Origin: Leifsonia sp052114085
Lineage (GTDB): Bacteria > Actinomycetota > Actinomycetes > Actinomycetales > Microbacteriaceae
Assembly (NCBI RefSeq): GCF_052114085.1
Contig: NZ_JBFREB010000001.1
Location: 2,666,001-2,730,000 of the forward strand
Length of the DNA stretch: 64,000 nt
Direction of reading: 5' to 3'
Shown here: positions 23,709-33,265 of the stretch, piece by piece
Layout of the letters: the number at the start of each line of letters is the position of its first letter
Position numbering within the stretch: position 1 is the stretch's first letter
Position numbers and translations under genes: made by a program
The notes under the pieces: generated by a model
What the model saw: only the letters and a program-made list of their open reading frames with translations
What the model was told of the DNA's origin: nothing
The model's database searches: none

Positions 23709-23803
23709 GGGGACCTCCTCGGTGATACGGCTGCCGACGGGTCGGGTGAACGGCAGGTCCGACCGGGCAGAGGCGAGAGCTCCCTGGACGGCTGGGCGTA
23801 GTC

Positions 23804-23831
23804 ACCCTATTCAGCAGCCGGAACAGGGCAA
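23804..23831 (-). promoter_or_regulatory. Predicted promoter of the pilus operon
   Basis: TTGCCC (23826-23831) and TAGGGT (23804-23809) on the minus strand are 16 bases apart and give a leader of about 90 bases before pilB. They lie downstream of two hairpins that follow the preceding small gene. Confidence 0.6.
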
Positions 23832-23844
23832 CAGACCCGCGAGA

Positions 23845-23905
23845 GGGTGCCACACCGGTGGGGGGCACCCGGGTGCGGGTCGTGCATCCATCGTCCAATG
23901 GATGC
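23845..23905 (-). terminator. Pair of hairpins upstream of the pilus promoter
   Basis: GGGTGCC/GGCACCC (23845-23870) and GCATCCA/TGGATGC (23884-23905) are perfect 7-bp inverted repeats. They lie between the 74-residue membrane protein gene and the pilB promoter and probably insulate the two. Confidence 0.45.
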
Positions 23906-23959
23906 CGCGGCCGGCCCAGAGCGCCGACGCTCCTTAATGCCGTCGAAGCCCCGGGAGCG

Positions 23960-24184
23960 TCAGCGCAGCTTGCCGCGGCGGCTCGCGAGGAAGATCAGCA
24001 GCAGGGCCACGACGGCGCAGCCCATGGTCGTCAGCCAGTACGGCAGAGTCACGGCGACGTGGCCGGAGGCGGCCTGCGCGATCCCCACGACGAAGCTCAC
24101 GACGGCGGCGACCAGCAGCACGCCCGCGAAGCCGACCATCGCGCGGCCGGCCGTGTCCGTGTACTCGAGGAGCTGTCGCCACAT
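23960..24184 (-). CDS. Small membrane protein downstream of rpoC (74 aa)
   Basis: A short unrecognised protein with an N-terminal amphipathic stretch (MWRQLLEYTDTAGRAMVG), two hydrophobic helices (~15-38 and ~47-66) and a basic end (ASRRGKLR). The start at 24184 has GGGAG ten bases upstream. A longer frame (82 aa) is possible but has no ribosome binding site. It lies after the rpoC terminator and a palindromic repeat, on the same strand as rpoC. Confidence 0.65.
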   Translation of the reverse strand: MWRQLLEYTDTAGRAMVGFAGVLLVAAVVSFVVGIAQAASGHVAVTLPYWLTTMGCAVVALLLIFLASRRGKLR

Positions 24185-24212
24185 GCGTCCATTCTCCCAG
24201 ACCGCCACCCTG

Positions 24213-24269
24213 AGATTTGCGCCAAATCGTCGTTATGGGCCGGCCATAACCACGAATTGACGCAAATCT
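24213..24269. repeat. Large palindromic intergenic element, copy 1
   Basis: Two 26-base arms (24213-24238 and 24244-24269) are inverted copies with 23 of 26 matches around a 5-base centre. The left arm begins with GATTTGCGCCAAATC, itself a 6+3+6 palindrome. A second copy with perfect 21-base arms lies near 44802. It sits between the rpoC terminator and the small membrane protein gene. Confidence 0.75.
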
Positions 24270-24290
24270 GAAGGACATCGGAGCCCGGGA

Positions 24291-24330
24291 ACGACGAAGG
24301 CCCCCGGCTCATGCCGGGGGCCTTCGTCGT
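24291..24330 (-). terminator. rpoBC operon terminator
   Basis: A perfect 18-bp stem (ACGACGAAGGCCCCCGGC and its complement) with a TCAT loop lies 12 bases after the rpoC stop. It is the strongest hairpin in the window. The lack of a U-tract is usual in this group. Confidence 0.85.
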
Positions 24331-24342
24331 GCGGGTACCTGC

Positions 24343-27300
24343 TTAGTTGTAGGTGCCCGGGGTGTAGTCGTCCGAGCTGAAGCTGTCGAAGTCGACGAAG
24401 CTCAGGTCGCTCTCGTTGAACGAGGAGTCGTCAGCGAAGATGCGGTTGGGGTACCGCTCCGCCTTGGCCTCCTCAGTCGCCTCGACGGAGACGTTCCGGT
24501 AGCGCTGCAGGCCGGTACCAGCCGGGATGAGCTTACCGATGATGACGTTCTCCTTGAGACCGATCAGCGGGTCGGACTTGCCCTCCATGGCCGCCTGCGT
24601 CAGGACGCGGGTGGTCTCCTGGAAGGACGCGGCCGACAGCCACGACTCGGTCGCCAGCGAGGCCTTGGTGATACCCATGACCTCCTGACGGGCGGAGGCC
24701 GTCTTCTTGCCCTCCTGCAGGTGCGCGCGGTTGATCTCGTTGTACTTCGACCGGTCGACGAGCTCACCCGGCAGCAGGTCGGTGTCGCCGTGATCGACGA
24801 CGGTGACCTTGCGGAGCATCTGACGGACGATGACCTCGATGTGCTTGTCGTGGATCGGCACACCCTGCGAGCGGTAGACGCCCTGCACGCCGCCCACCAG
24901 GTGCTTCTGCACCTCGCGGACACCCTTGACGCGCAGAACCTCCTTCGGGTCGACCGTGCCGACGATCAGCTGCTGGCCGAGCTCGACGCGCTGTCCGTCC
25001 TCCACCAGGAGGGTCGAACGCTTCAGCACCGGGTACACGTGCGGCTCGTCGCCGCTGTCCGGGGTCAGGATGACCTTGCGGGACTTGTCCGTGTCCTCGA
25101 TGGTGATGCGGCCGGCAGCCTCGGCGATCGGGGACGCACCCTTGGGGGTACGTGCCTCGAACAGCTCCTGGACGCGTGGCAGACCCTGGGTGATGTCGTC
25201 CGCGGACGCGGAACCACCCGTGTGGAACGTACGCATCGTGAGCTGCGTTCCGGGCTCACCGATCGACTGGGCGGCGATGATGCCGACCGCCTCGCCGATG
25301 TCCACCAGCTTGCCGGTCGCGAGCGAACGGCCGTAGCAGGCGGCGCAGACGCCAACCGCCGACTCGCAGGTCAGCACGGAGCGGACCTTGATGTCGGTGA
25401 CGCCGGCGGCGACCAGCTTGTCGATGAGCACGTCGCCCACGTCCTCGCCCGCCTTCGCGACCACGGAGCCGTCCGAACCGACCGCCTCAGCGGCCAGGGT
25501 ACGGGCGAACACCGAGTTCTCGACGTTCGGGTCGCGGGTGAGGGTGCCGTCCGCACCGACCGTGGCGATCGGCAGGTCGAGACCCTTGGTCGTGCCGCAG
25601 TCGTCCTCACGGATGATGACATCCTGCGAGACGTCCACCAGACGACGGGTCAGGTACCCCGAGTCGGCCGTACGGAGGGCCGTGTCGGCCAGACCCTTAC
25701 GGGCACCGTGCGTCGCGATGAAGTACTCCGCCACCGACAGCCCCTCGCGGTACGAGGAGATGATCGGGCGCGGGATGATCTCGCCCTTCGGGTTGTTCAC
25801 CAGACCACGCATACCGGCGATGTTGCGGACCTGCAGCCAGTTACCACGGGCACCGGACGTCACCATGCGGTTGATGGTGTTGTCCTCCGGGAAGTTGGCG
25901 CGCATGGCCTCGGCGACCTCGTTGGTTGCCTCGGTCCAGATCTTCACCAGCTCCTGGCGGCGCTCGAGGTCGGTCGTGAGACCCTTCTCGAATTCCGAGG
26001 TGATCTTGGCGGCCTTCTTCTCGTAACCGGCCACGATCTGCGCCTTGTTCGGCGGAGTCAGGATGTCGCTCAGCGACACCGTGACGCCCGAGCGGGTGCC
26101 CCAGTAGAAGCCGGCGTCCTTGATCCGGTCGAGCGCCGCGGCGACCTCCACCTTCGGGTACCGCTCGGCGAGGGCGTTCACGATCGACGAGATCGTGCCC
26201 TTGTCGGCGACCTCCTCCACGTAGGGGTAGTCCGCCGGGAGCGTCTCGTTGAAGAGGGCGCGACCCAGCGTGGTCTCCACGATGGCGGTGGTCGGCTCGG
26301 CACCGGTGTCGGCTGCGTCGGACGGAACGTAGTCGGTCAGACGGATCTTGACCTTGGCGTTCAGGTGCAGCGTGCCCTGGTCCTTCGCGAGGATCGCCTC
26401 GGAGACCGAGGAGAACGCGCGACCCTCGCCCACAGCGCCCTCGCGGACGGTGGTGAGGTGGTGCAGACCGATGATCATGTCCTGCGAGGGCAGGGTGACC
26501 GGGCGGCCGTCGGACGGCTTCAGGATGTTGTTCGAGGCGAGCATCAGGATGCGAGCCTCGGCCTGTGCCTCCACCGACAGCGGAAGGTGAACGGCCATCT
26601 GGTCGCCGTCGAAGTCCGCGTTGAACGCGGCGCAGACGAGCGGGTGGAGCTGGATGGCCTTGCCCTCGACGAGCTGCGGTTCGAACGCCTGGATGCCCAG
26701 ACGGTGCAGCGTGGGCGCACGGTTCAGCAGCACGGGGCGCTCGCGGATGATCTCCTCGAGCACATCCCACACCTGCGGGCGCGAACGCTCCACCATCCGC
26801 TTCGCGGCCTTGATGTTCTGAGCGTGGCTCAGGTCGATCAGGCGCTTGATGACGAACGGCTTGAACAGCTCCAGCGCCATCTGCTTGGGCAGACCGCACT
26901 GGTGCAGCTTGAGCTGCGGACCCACGATGATGACCGAACGACCGGAGTAGTCGACGCGCTTTCCGAGCAGGTTCTGACGGAAACGACCCTGCTTACCCTT
27001 CAGCATGTCGCTGAGGGACTTGAGGGCGCGGTTGCCGGTACCCGTCACGGGACGGCCGCGGCGGCCGTTGTCGAACAGCGCGTCGACGGCCTCCTGCAGC
27101 ATGCGCTTCTCGTTGTTCACGATGATCTCGGGAGCACCGAGGTCGAGCAGACGACGCAGACGGTTGTTGCGGTTGATCACACGGCGGTACAGGTCGTTCA
27201 GGTCGCTGGTGGCGAAGCGGCCACCGTCGAGCTGGACCATCGGGCGCAGCTCCGGCGGGATCACCGGAACGACGTCGAGGACCATCGCGGCCGGCGAGTT

Positions 27301-28218
27301 GCCGGTCGCCAGGAACGACGAGACGACGCGGAGTCGCTTGATCGCACGGATCTTCTTCTGGCCCTTGCCGTTGGCGATCTGCTCGCGGAGCAGCTCGGCC
27401 TCGGCGGCCAGGTCGAAGGCCAGCAGGCGACGCTTGATCGCCTCGGCGCCCATGTAGGCCTCGAAGTAGAGGCCGTAGCGGTCGAGGAGCTCGTTGAAGT
27501 CCGCGTCCTCGGGCTTGAGGTCGCCGATCTTGAGGGTGCGGAACGACTCCCACACGCGCTCGAGGCGGGCGATGTCCTCGTCGAAGGACTTACGGAGCTG
27601 TCCCATCTCCTTCTCGGCGGTGTCCTTGACGCGACGCTTCTGGTCGGCCTTGGCACCCTCCTCCTCCAGTGCGGCGAGGTCGGTCTCGAGGCGCTGCAGA
27701 CGCTCGGCGACGCGGGCGTCGCGCTGGTCGGACAGCGTCTTGATCTCGAGCCGGAGCTCGTTCTCGAGGCCGGGGAGGTCGGCGTGACGGCCGTCCTCAT
27801 CCACGGAGATCACCATGTAGGCGGCGAAGTAGATGACCTTCTCGAGGTCCTTCGGCGCCATGTCGAGGAGGTAGCCGAGACGGCTCGGCACACCCTTGAA
27901 GTACCAGATGTGCGTGACCGGAGCGGCGAGCTCGATGTGGCCCATGCGCTCACGACGGACGGAGGACTTGGTGACCTCCACGCCGCAGCGCTCGCAGACG
28001 ATGCCCTTGAACCGGACGCGCTTGTACTTGCCGCACGAGCACTCCCAGTCACGGGACGGTCCGAAGATCTGCTCTCCGAACAGGCCGTCCTTCTCGGGCT
28101 TCAGGGTCCGGTAGTTGATCGTCTCCGGCTTCTTGACCTCGCCGTAGCTCCAGCGACGGATGTCGTCGGCGGTGGCCAGGCCGATACGCAGCTCGTCAAA
28201 AGTTGTTGACTCGAGCAA
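24343..28218 (-). CDS. rpoC: DNA-directed RNA polymerase subunit beta' (1291 aa)
   Basis: The catalytic subunit of RNA polymerase. The first zinc site ECSCGKY...VCERCGVEV is at residues ~60-80, the metal-binding NADFDGDQMAVHLPL near ~533, and the second zinc site CESAVGVCAACYGR near ~945-960. Length fits actinobacterial beta'. The start is TTG (LESTTFDELRIGLATADD) with AGGAAC shortly before it; no ATG alternative fits the conserved N-terminus. It follows rpoB after 60 bases and ends at a strong terminator. Confidence 0.98.
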   Translation of the reverse strand: MLESTTFDELRIGLATADDIRRWSYGEVKKPETINYRTLKPEKDGLFGEQIFGPSRDWECSCGKYKRVRFKGIVCERCGVEVTKSSVRRERMGHIELAAPVTHIWYFKGVPSRLGYLLDMAPKDLEKVIYFAAYMVISVDEDGRHADLPGLENELRLEIKTLSDQRDARVAERLQRLETDLAALEEEGAKADQKRRVKDTAEKEMGQLRKSFDEDIARLERVWESFRTLKIGDLKPEDADFNELLDRYGLYFEAYMGAEAIKRRLLAFDLAAEAELLREQIANGKGQKKIRAIKRLRVVSSFLATGNSPAAMVLDVVPVIPPELRPMVQLDGGRFATSDLNDLYRRVINRNNRLRRLLDLGAPEIIVNNEKRMLQEAVDALFDNGRRGRPVTGTGNRALKSLSDMLKGKQGRFRQNLLGKRVDYSGRSVIIVGPQLKLHQCGLPKQMALELFKPFVIKRLIDLSHAQNIKAAKRMVERSRPQVWDVLEEIIRERPVLLNRAPTLHRLGIQAFEPQLVEGKAIQLHPLVCAAFNADFDGDQMAVHLPLSVEAQAEARILMLASNNILKPSDGRPVTLPSQDMIIGLHHLTTVREGAVGEGRAFSSVSEAILAKDQGTLHLNAKVKIRLTDYVPSDAADTGAEPTTAIVETTLGRALFNETLPADYPYVEEVADKGTISSIVNALAERYPKVEVAAALDRIKDAGFYWGTRSGVTVSLSDILTPPNKAQIVAGYEKKAAKITSEFEKGLTTDLERRQELVKIWTEATNEVAEAMRANFPEDNTINRMVTSGARGNWLQVRNIAGMRGLVNNPKGEIIPRPIISSYREGLSVAEYFIATHGARKGLADTALRTADSGYLTRRLVDVSQDVIIREDDCGTTKGLDLPIATVGADGTLTRDPNVENSVFARTLAAEAVGSDGSVVAKAGEDVGDVLIDKLVAAGVTDIKVRSVLTCESAVGVCAACYGRSLATGKLVDIGEAVGIIAAQSIGEPGTQLTMRTFHTGGSASADDITQGLPRVQELFEARTPKGASPIAEAAGRITIEDTDKSRKVILTPDSGDEPHVYPVLKRSTLLVEDGQRVELGQQLIVGTVDPKEVLRVKGVREVQKHLVGGVQGVYRSQGVPIHDKHIEVIVRQMLRKVTVVDHGDTDLLPGELVDRSKYNEINRAHLQEGKKTASARQEVMGITKASLATESWLSAASFQETTRVLTQAAMEGKSDPLIGLKENVIIGKLIPAGTGLQRYRNVSVEATEEAKAERYPNRIFADDSSFNESDLSFVDFDSFSSDDYTPGTYN

Positions 28219-28278
28219 TGTTCCTACTCTCTACAAAAAGTTTCGTCAGTTGGCTGTCTGCCGGGTCAGATCTCGGCG

Positions 28279-31200
28279 TCAAATTTCATCAATTGACGAC
28301 GACTCGAAGCGGGAGGAGATGTTGATGCCGAGCTCTTCCGCAGCGCGGAAGGCCTCGTCGTCCGAGTCGCGGAGGCTGACGGTCTGACCATCGGCCGAGA
28401 GCACCTCCACGTTCAGGCAGAGGGACTGCATCTCCTTGATGAGGACCTTGAAGGACTCCGGGATGCCCGGCTCCTGGATGTTCTCACCCTTGACGATGGC
28501 CTCGTAGACCTTCACGCGGCCGAGGATGTCATCCGACTTGATGGTCAGGAGCTCCTGCAGCGCGTACGCGGCACCGTAGGCCTCGAGGGCCCACACCTCC
28601 ATCTCACCGAAGCGCTGACCACCGAACTGTGCCTTACCACCGAGCGGCTGCTGGGTGATCATCGAGTACGGACCTGTCGAACGGGCGTGGATCTTGTCGT
28701 CGACCAGGTGGTGCAGCTTCAGGATGTACATGTAACCGACCGACACAGGGTCCGGGTACGGCTCGCCGGAGCGGCCGTCGAACAGCTGCGTCTTACCGGA
28801 GCCGCCGATCAGGCGGTCGCCGTCGCGCGTCGGGAGGGTCGAGTCGAGCAGACCTGCGATCTCCTCTTCCCTCGCTCCGTCGAACACCGGGGTGGCGACC
28901 TTGGTGCCGGGGGCGACGCTGTACGCGGCCTCAGGGAGCGCTGCGGCCCACTTCGGCTTGCCCTTGATCTCCCAGCCGTTCTGCGCGATCCAGCCGAGGT
29001 GGATCTCGAGGACCTGACCGAAGTTCATTCGTCCAGGAACACCCAGCGGGTTGAGGATCACGTCGACCGGAGTTCCGTCCGCGAGGAACGGCATGTCTTC
29101 GACCGGAAGGATCTTCGAGATGACGCCCTTGTTGCCGTGACGACCGGCGAGCTTGTCACCCGCGGTGATCTTGCGCTTCTGGGCGATGTAGACCACCACG
29201 CGCTGGTTGACGCCGGAGCCGAGCTCGTCGTCGCCGTCCTGCGAGTCGAAGACCTTGACACCGATGATGGTGCCCTCCTCGCCGTGCGGGACCTTGAGGG
29301 AGGTGTCGCGCACCTCGCGGCTCTTCTCGTTGAAGATCGCGCGGAGCAGGCGCTCTTCCGCCGACAGCTCGGTCTCGCCCTTCGGCGTGACCTTGCCGAC
29401 GAGGATGTCGCCGGGGCGCACCTCGGCGCCGATGCGGATGATGCCGCGCTCGTCGAGGTCGGCCAGGAGGTCCGGGCTGACGTTCGGCAGGTCGCGGGTG
29501 ATCTCTTCCTTACCCAGCTTGGTGTCGCGGGCGTCGACCTCGTACTCCTCGATGTGGATCGAGGAGAGGGTGTCGTCCTTCACCAGGTTCTGGCTGAGGA
29601 TGATCGCGTCCTCGAAGTTGTGACCCTCCCACGGCATGAACGCGACGAGCAGGTTCTTGCCGAGCGCGAGCTCGCCGTTCTCGGTCGCGGGACCGTCTGC
29701 GACGACCTCGCCCTGCTCGATCCGGTCACCCTCGTCGACGACCACGCGGTGGTTGTACGAGGTTCCCTGGTTCGAGCGGTCGAACTTGCGCAGGTAGTAG
29801 GTCTGGTACGTGCCGTCGTCCGCCTGGACGGTGACTGCGTCGGCCGAGACCTCGGAGACCACACCGGACTTCTCCGCGATGACCACGTCACCGGCGTCGA
29901 TGGCCGCGTAGCCCTCCATACCGGTTCCGACGACCGGGCTCTCCGAGCGGAGCAGCGGCACCGCCTGGCGCTGCATGTTCGCACCCATGAGGGCTCGGTT
30001 GGCGTCGTCGTGCTCGAGGAAGGGGATCAGCGACGTACCGACCGACACCATCTGGCGCGGCGAGACGTCCATGTAGCCGATCTCGTCGGCGGGGATCAGG
30101 TCGACCTCGCCGCCCTTCTGACGGGCGAGCACGCGCTCCTCGACGAAGTGGCCGTTCGGGTCGAGCGGGGCGTTGGCCTGCGCGACGACGAAGTCGTCCT
30201 CCTCGGAAGCGGTCAGGTAGTCGATCTGGTCGGTGACCCGGCCGGCGACGACCTTGCGGTACGGCGTCTCGATGAACCCGAACGAGTTGATCCGGGCGAA
30301 CGACGCGAGCGAGCCGATCAGGCCGATGTTCGGGCCTTCCGGGGTCTCGATCGGGCACATGCGGCCGTAGTGCGACGGGTGGACGTCACGGACCTCGACA
30401 CCGGCACGCTCACGGCTCAGACCACCGGGGCCGAGCGCGGAGAGGCGGCGCTTGTGGGTCAGACCCGCGAGCGGGTTGTTCTGGTCCATGAACTGCGACA
30501 GCTGCGACGTTCCGAAGAACTCCTTGATCGCGGCGACGACGGGTCGCACGTTGATCAGGGTCTGCGGGGTGATCGCCTCGATGTCCTGCGTGGTCATGCG
30601 CTCGCGGACGACGCGCTCCATGCGGGACAGACCGGTGCGGACCTGGTTCTGGATGAGCTCGCCGACGGCGCGGATACGACGGTTGCCGAAGTGGTCGATG
30701 TCGTCGACGTCGAGGCGGATGTCCGTCTCGACTCCGTTGCGGAGGCCCTTGAACGTGGTCTGGCCGTCGTGCAGGGAGACCAGGTACTTGATCGTCGCGA
30801 TGATGTCCTGAACGGTCAGCACCGAGTCCGACAGCGGGGCCTCGAGGCCGAGCTTGCGGTTGATCTTGTAACGGCCGACCTTGGCGAGGTCGTAGCGCTT
30901 CGGGTTGAAGTAGAAGTTGTCGAGGAGCGCACGTGCGGCCTCGGCAGCGACCTGCTCACCCGGACGCAGCTTGCGGTAGATGTCCTTGAGCGCCTCCTCC
31001 TTGGTGAGGATGGCGTCCTTCTCGAGGGTCAGCTCGATCGACTGGAAGCCGGCGAACTCGGAGAGGATCTCTTCGCTCGTCAGACCGAGGGCCTTGAGGA
31101 AGACCGTGACCGACTGCTTGCGCTTGCGGTCGATGCGGACACCGACCTGGTCGCGCTTGTCGATCTCGAACTCGAGCCAGGCTCCGCGGCTCGGGATGAC

Positions 31201-31776
31201 CCGCGCCGAGTAGATGTCCTTGTCGCTGGTCTTGTCGGCCGTGGCCTCGAAGTAGACGCCCGGCGAACGCACGAGCTGCGACACGACGACACGCTCGGTG
31301 CCGTTGATGATGAACGTTCCGCGCTCGGTCATGAGCGGGAAGTCACCCATGAAGACCGTCTGGGTCTTGATCTCACCGGTGAGGTGGTTCATGAACTCGG
31401 CCTCGACGTAGAGAGGGGCCGAATAGGTCTTGCCCTTCTCCTTGCACTCGTCGATCGAGTACTTCTTCTCTTCGAGGAAGGGGTTCGTGAACGAGAGCTG
31501 CATGGTCTCGCCGAGGTCCTCGATGGGAGAGATCTCCTCGAAGATCTCCTCGAGGCCCGTGTTGGCGGGAAGATCCTGACGACCCTGCGACTCGGCCTCG
31601 GCGACGCGTGCCTTCCACACGTCGTTTCCGACCAGCCAGTCGAAGCTCTCCGTCTGCAGTGCGAGCAGATCGGGAACCGTGAGGGTGTCCGTGATCTTGG
31701 CGAACGAAAGACGAGATGCGGCTCGTCCGTTCTTGGGTGTCTTGTCAGTGTTGGTTGCGTTGCGCGCAGCAGCCAA
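28279..31776 (-). CDS. rpoB: DNA-directed RNA polymerase subunit beta (1165 aa)
   Basis: The beta subunit and the target of rifampicin. The rifampicin region (residues ~415-450) reads SQLSQFMDQNNPLAGLTHKR followed by RLSALGPGG. It keeps the Asp, His and Ser positions most often changed in resistant mutants, so the allele looks susceptible. The TTG start (LAAARNATNTDKTPKNGRA) at 31776 was chosen over a 40-residue longer frame because GGAGGTTATTTCC gives a good ribosome binding site. The C-terminus ends SRFESSSIDEI. The promoter lies about 180 bases upstream. Confidence 0.97.
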   Translation of the reverse strand: MAAARNATNTDKTPKNGRAASRLSFAKITDTLTVPDLLALQTESFDWLVGNDVWKARVAEAESQGRQDLPANTGLEEIFEEISPIEDLGETMQLSFTNPFLEEKKYSIDECKEKGKTYSAPLYVEAEFMNHLTGEIKTQTVFMGDFPLMTERGTFIINGTERVVVSQLVRSPGVYFEATADKTSDKDIYSARVIPSRGAWLEFEIDKRDQVGVRIDRKRKQSVTVFLKALGLTSEEILSEFAGFQSIELTLEKDAILTKEEALKDIYRKLRPGEQVAAEAARALLDNFYFNPKRYDLAKVGRYKINRKLGLEAPLSDSVLTVQDIIATIKYLVSLHDGQTTFKGLRNGVETDIRLDVDDIDHFGNRRIRAVGELIQNQVRTGLSRMERVVRERMTTQDIEAITPQTLINVRPVVAAIKEFFGTSQLSQFMDQNNPLAGLTHKRRLSALGPGGLSRERAGVEVRDVHPSHYGRMCPIETPEGPNIGLIGSLASFARINSFGFIETPYRKVVAGRVTDQIDYLTASEEDDFVVAQANAPLDPNGHFVEERVLARQKGGEVDLIPADEIGYMDVSPRQMVSVGTSLIPFLEHDDANRALMGANMQRQAVPLLRSESPVVGTGMEGYAAIDAGDVVIAEKSGVVSEVSADAVTVQADDGTYQTYYLRKFDRSNQGTSYNHRVVVDEGDRIEQGEVVADGPATENGELALGKNLLVAFMPWEGHNFEDAIILSQNLVKDDTLSSIHIEEYEVDARDTKLGKEEITRDLPNVSPDLLADLDERGIIRIGAEVRPGDILVGKVTPKGETELSAEERLLRAIFNEKSREVRDTSLKVPHGEEGTIIGVKVFDSQDGDDELGSGVNQRVVVYIAQKRKITAGDKLAGRHGNKGVISKILPVEDMPFLADGTPVDVILNPLGVPGRMNFGQVLEIHLGWIAQNGWEIKGKPKWAAALPEAAYSVAPGTKVATPVFDGAREEEIAGLLDSTLPTRDGDRLIGGSGKTQLFDGRSGEPYPDPVSVGYMYILKLHHLVDDKIHARSTGPYSMITQQPLGGKAQFGGQRFGEMEVWALEAYGAAYALQELLTIKSDDILGRVKVYEAIVKGENIQEPGIPESFKVLIKEMQSLCLNVEVLSADGQTVSLRDSDDEAFRAAEELGINISSRFESSSIDEI

Positions 31777-31955
31777 GGAAATAACCTCCGTGGGCCCCGT
31801 CGGGCCAGTTACTCGGTCGTGGAGTGATGTGGACGAGAACTCCCAGTCGCATCGCGCCGCCTCATCTGACCCGAAATGTCGGGCCCAGGCGCGCACGGAG
31901 AGTCAGAGCCGACCGCAATATGAAGGCAGAAGTTTGACTGGGAGCGCAAAGAACA

Positions 31956-31985
31956 ACTATATGTCAAACAGACGCGCCGTGTCCA
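31956..31985 (-). promoter_or_regulatory. Predicted rpoB promoter
   Basis: On the minus strand TGGACA (31980-31985) and TATAGT (31956-31961) are 18 bases apart, giving a leader of about 170 nt. An overlapping TTGACA near 31963-31968 has no good -10 partner. The leader has no obvious L10-type structure that I can fold by eye. Confidence 0.65.
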
Positions 31986-31993
31986 GTCTTTTC

Positions 31994-32022
31994 TTGACCC
32001 GGACCCCGTCCTGATGTATAAC
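31994..32022 (+). promoter_or_regulatory. Strong forward promoter back to back with the rpoB promoter
   Basis: TTGACC (31994-31999), a spacer of exactly 17 bases and TATAAC (32017-32022) make one of the best promoter matches in the window. It points right. No plus-strand gene begins there, so it would transcribe antisense into the reductase gene. Nine bases separate its -35 from that of rpoB. AGTTGTTC lies on both sides as an inverted pair (31951-31958 and 32031-32038). Confidence 0.6.
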
Positions 32023-32055
32023 CCGCCGCCAGTTGTTCTATTCCCGGCCGTCAGG

Positions 32056-32070
32056 GCCCCGATCAGGGGC
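32056..32070 (-). terminator. Short hairpin after the reductase gene
   Basis: GCCCC-GATCA-GGGGC lies immediately after the minus-strand stop codon. It could end the reductase transcript, or it could cut short the forward transcript from the promoter near 32000. Confidence 0.4.
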
Positions 32071-32071
32071 G

Positions 32072-33121
32072 TCACGGATGGTACGTCGGCAGCGTGTCGA
32101 CCGTCGCGATGACCGCTTCCTCCCGTGTGCGCGGAGACCAGCCGAGCACGCGCCGGGCCTTCTCGCCGGACGCGCGACGCGCGGTGCCGAGGTCGGGGAG
32201 CGCGTCCCGCACGCGGCGGCTGAACGGCGCGGCCGCCTTCAGCATCCACGGCGGCATGAGCTTCGTGCTGACCCGGCGCCCCGCGGCCTCGCCCAGGTGA
32301 CCGCGGATGAGGAGGGCGACCTCCTGAGCGCTCATCACCTCGCCCGCGATCGCCAGGAAGCGCTGGCCGGCGGCTTCGGGCCTCGTCATGGCGAGGAGGT
32401 GCAGCTCGGCGACATCGCGGACGTCCACGATGCCGAAGTGCACGTCGGGCAGGCGCGGGAGGCGTCCTTCCTTCACCAGGCGGATCAGCTCGATCGAGCT
32501 GGACACGTCCGGCCCGAGCACCGGGCCGAGGATGCCGACGGGGTTCACGGTCGCAAGTTGCAGGTCGCCGCCCTCAGCGTGGATGAACGCCCACGCCTCA
32601 CGCTCGGCGATCGTCTTCGACTGCACGTACGCGCTGATCGGACGACCACTGTCGAGCTCGGTCCAGTCCTCCTCGGTGAACGGGCGGTCGGTGGGCGGAT
32701 GCCCGTAGCCGATCGCCGCGAAGGACGAGGTCAGCACGACGCGCTCGACTCCGGCGTCGCGCGCGGCGCGCAGCACGCGCAGTGCTCCGTCGCGAGCGGG
32801 ACGGATCAGCTCGTCCGGGTCCTTCGGCTGCTTCGACGGGAACGGGGAGGCGACGTGCAGCACGAAGCGGCAGCCGGCGACCGCGCCCACCCACCCGTCA
32901 TCGGAGGTCAGGTCCGCGATCGCGAACTCGAGCCGGTCGCCCGGGTCGTCGACGCCTCCCGCCGCAAGCTGCGACCGCACGTCGGCGGCGCGCGCGGGAG
33001 TGCGGATCGTCGTACGGACCCGGTATCCCGCCTCTAGCAGCGCGAGGATGCAGTGCGCACCGAGGAAGCCGGAGCCCCCGGTGACGAGGACGAGGTCGGG
33101 TCTGCTGCTCGGGTCGGTCAC
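32072..33121 (-). CDS. NAD(P)-dependent extended SDR, dihydroflavonol-4-reductase-like (349 aa)
   Basis: A Rossmann-fold reductase/epimerase. VTGGSGFLGAHCILALLEAG (residues ~13-32) is the nucleotide-binding GxxGxxG motif. The catalytic pair is in YVQSK (~165-169), with the Ser of LTSSFAAIG in front. The closest familiar group is dihydroflavonol reductase or aldehyde reductase-like proteins; the substrate is unknown. The GTG start has AAGGAT before it, which can be read as a ribosome binding site or as a -10 six bases away. It is a single gene convergent with nothing and divergent from the next. Confidence 0.88.
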   Translation of the reverse strand: MTDPSSRPDLVLVTGGSGFLGAHCILALLEAGYRVRTTIRTPARAADVRSQLAAGGVDDPGDRLEFAIADLTSDDGWVGAVAGCRFVLHVASPFPSKQPKDPDELIRPARDGALRVLRAARDAGVERVVLTSSFAAIGYGHPPTDRPFTEEDWTELDSGRPISAYVQSKTIAEREAWAFIHAEGGDLQLATVNPVGILGPVLGPDVSSSIELIRLVKEGRLPRLPDVHFGIVDVRDVAELHLLAMTRPEAAGQRFLAIAGEVMSAQEVALLIRGHLGEAAGRRVSTKLMPPWMLKAAAPFSRRVRDALPDLGTARRASGEKARRVLGWSPRTREEAVIATVDTLPTYHP

Positions 33122-33265
33122 GGCCCCATCCTTCCCCCGGTCGGACGGCGGCGCTACCGCCCGGGCGACTGCGATCGTTTGTCACGAGTGCGGCGGGGCG
33201 ACCGGGCGCACTCGTTCCGAACGCCCGCAGACGCTCGGTGAGGGCGTCGAGACTAGGCTGCCGGT

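Noticed and set aside
24721..28209. Very long open frame on the plus strand opposite rpoC (and a similar one opposite rpoB, 28687-31827)
   Set aside because: These are antisense shadows caused by high GC at third codon positions. They have no ribosome binding site, low-complexity Arg/Val/Asp-rich translation and lie fully inside rpoC and rpoB.
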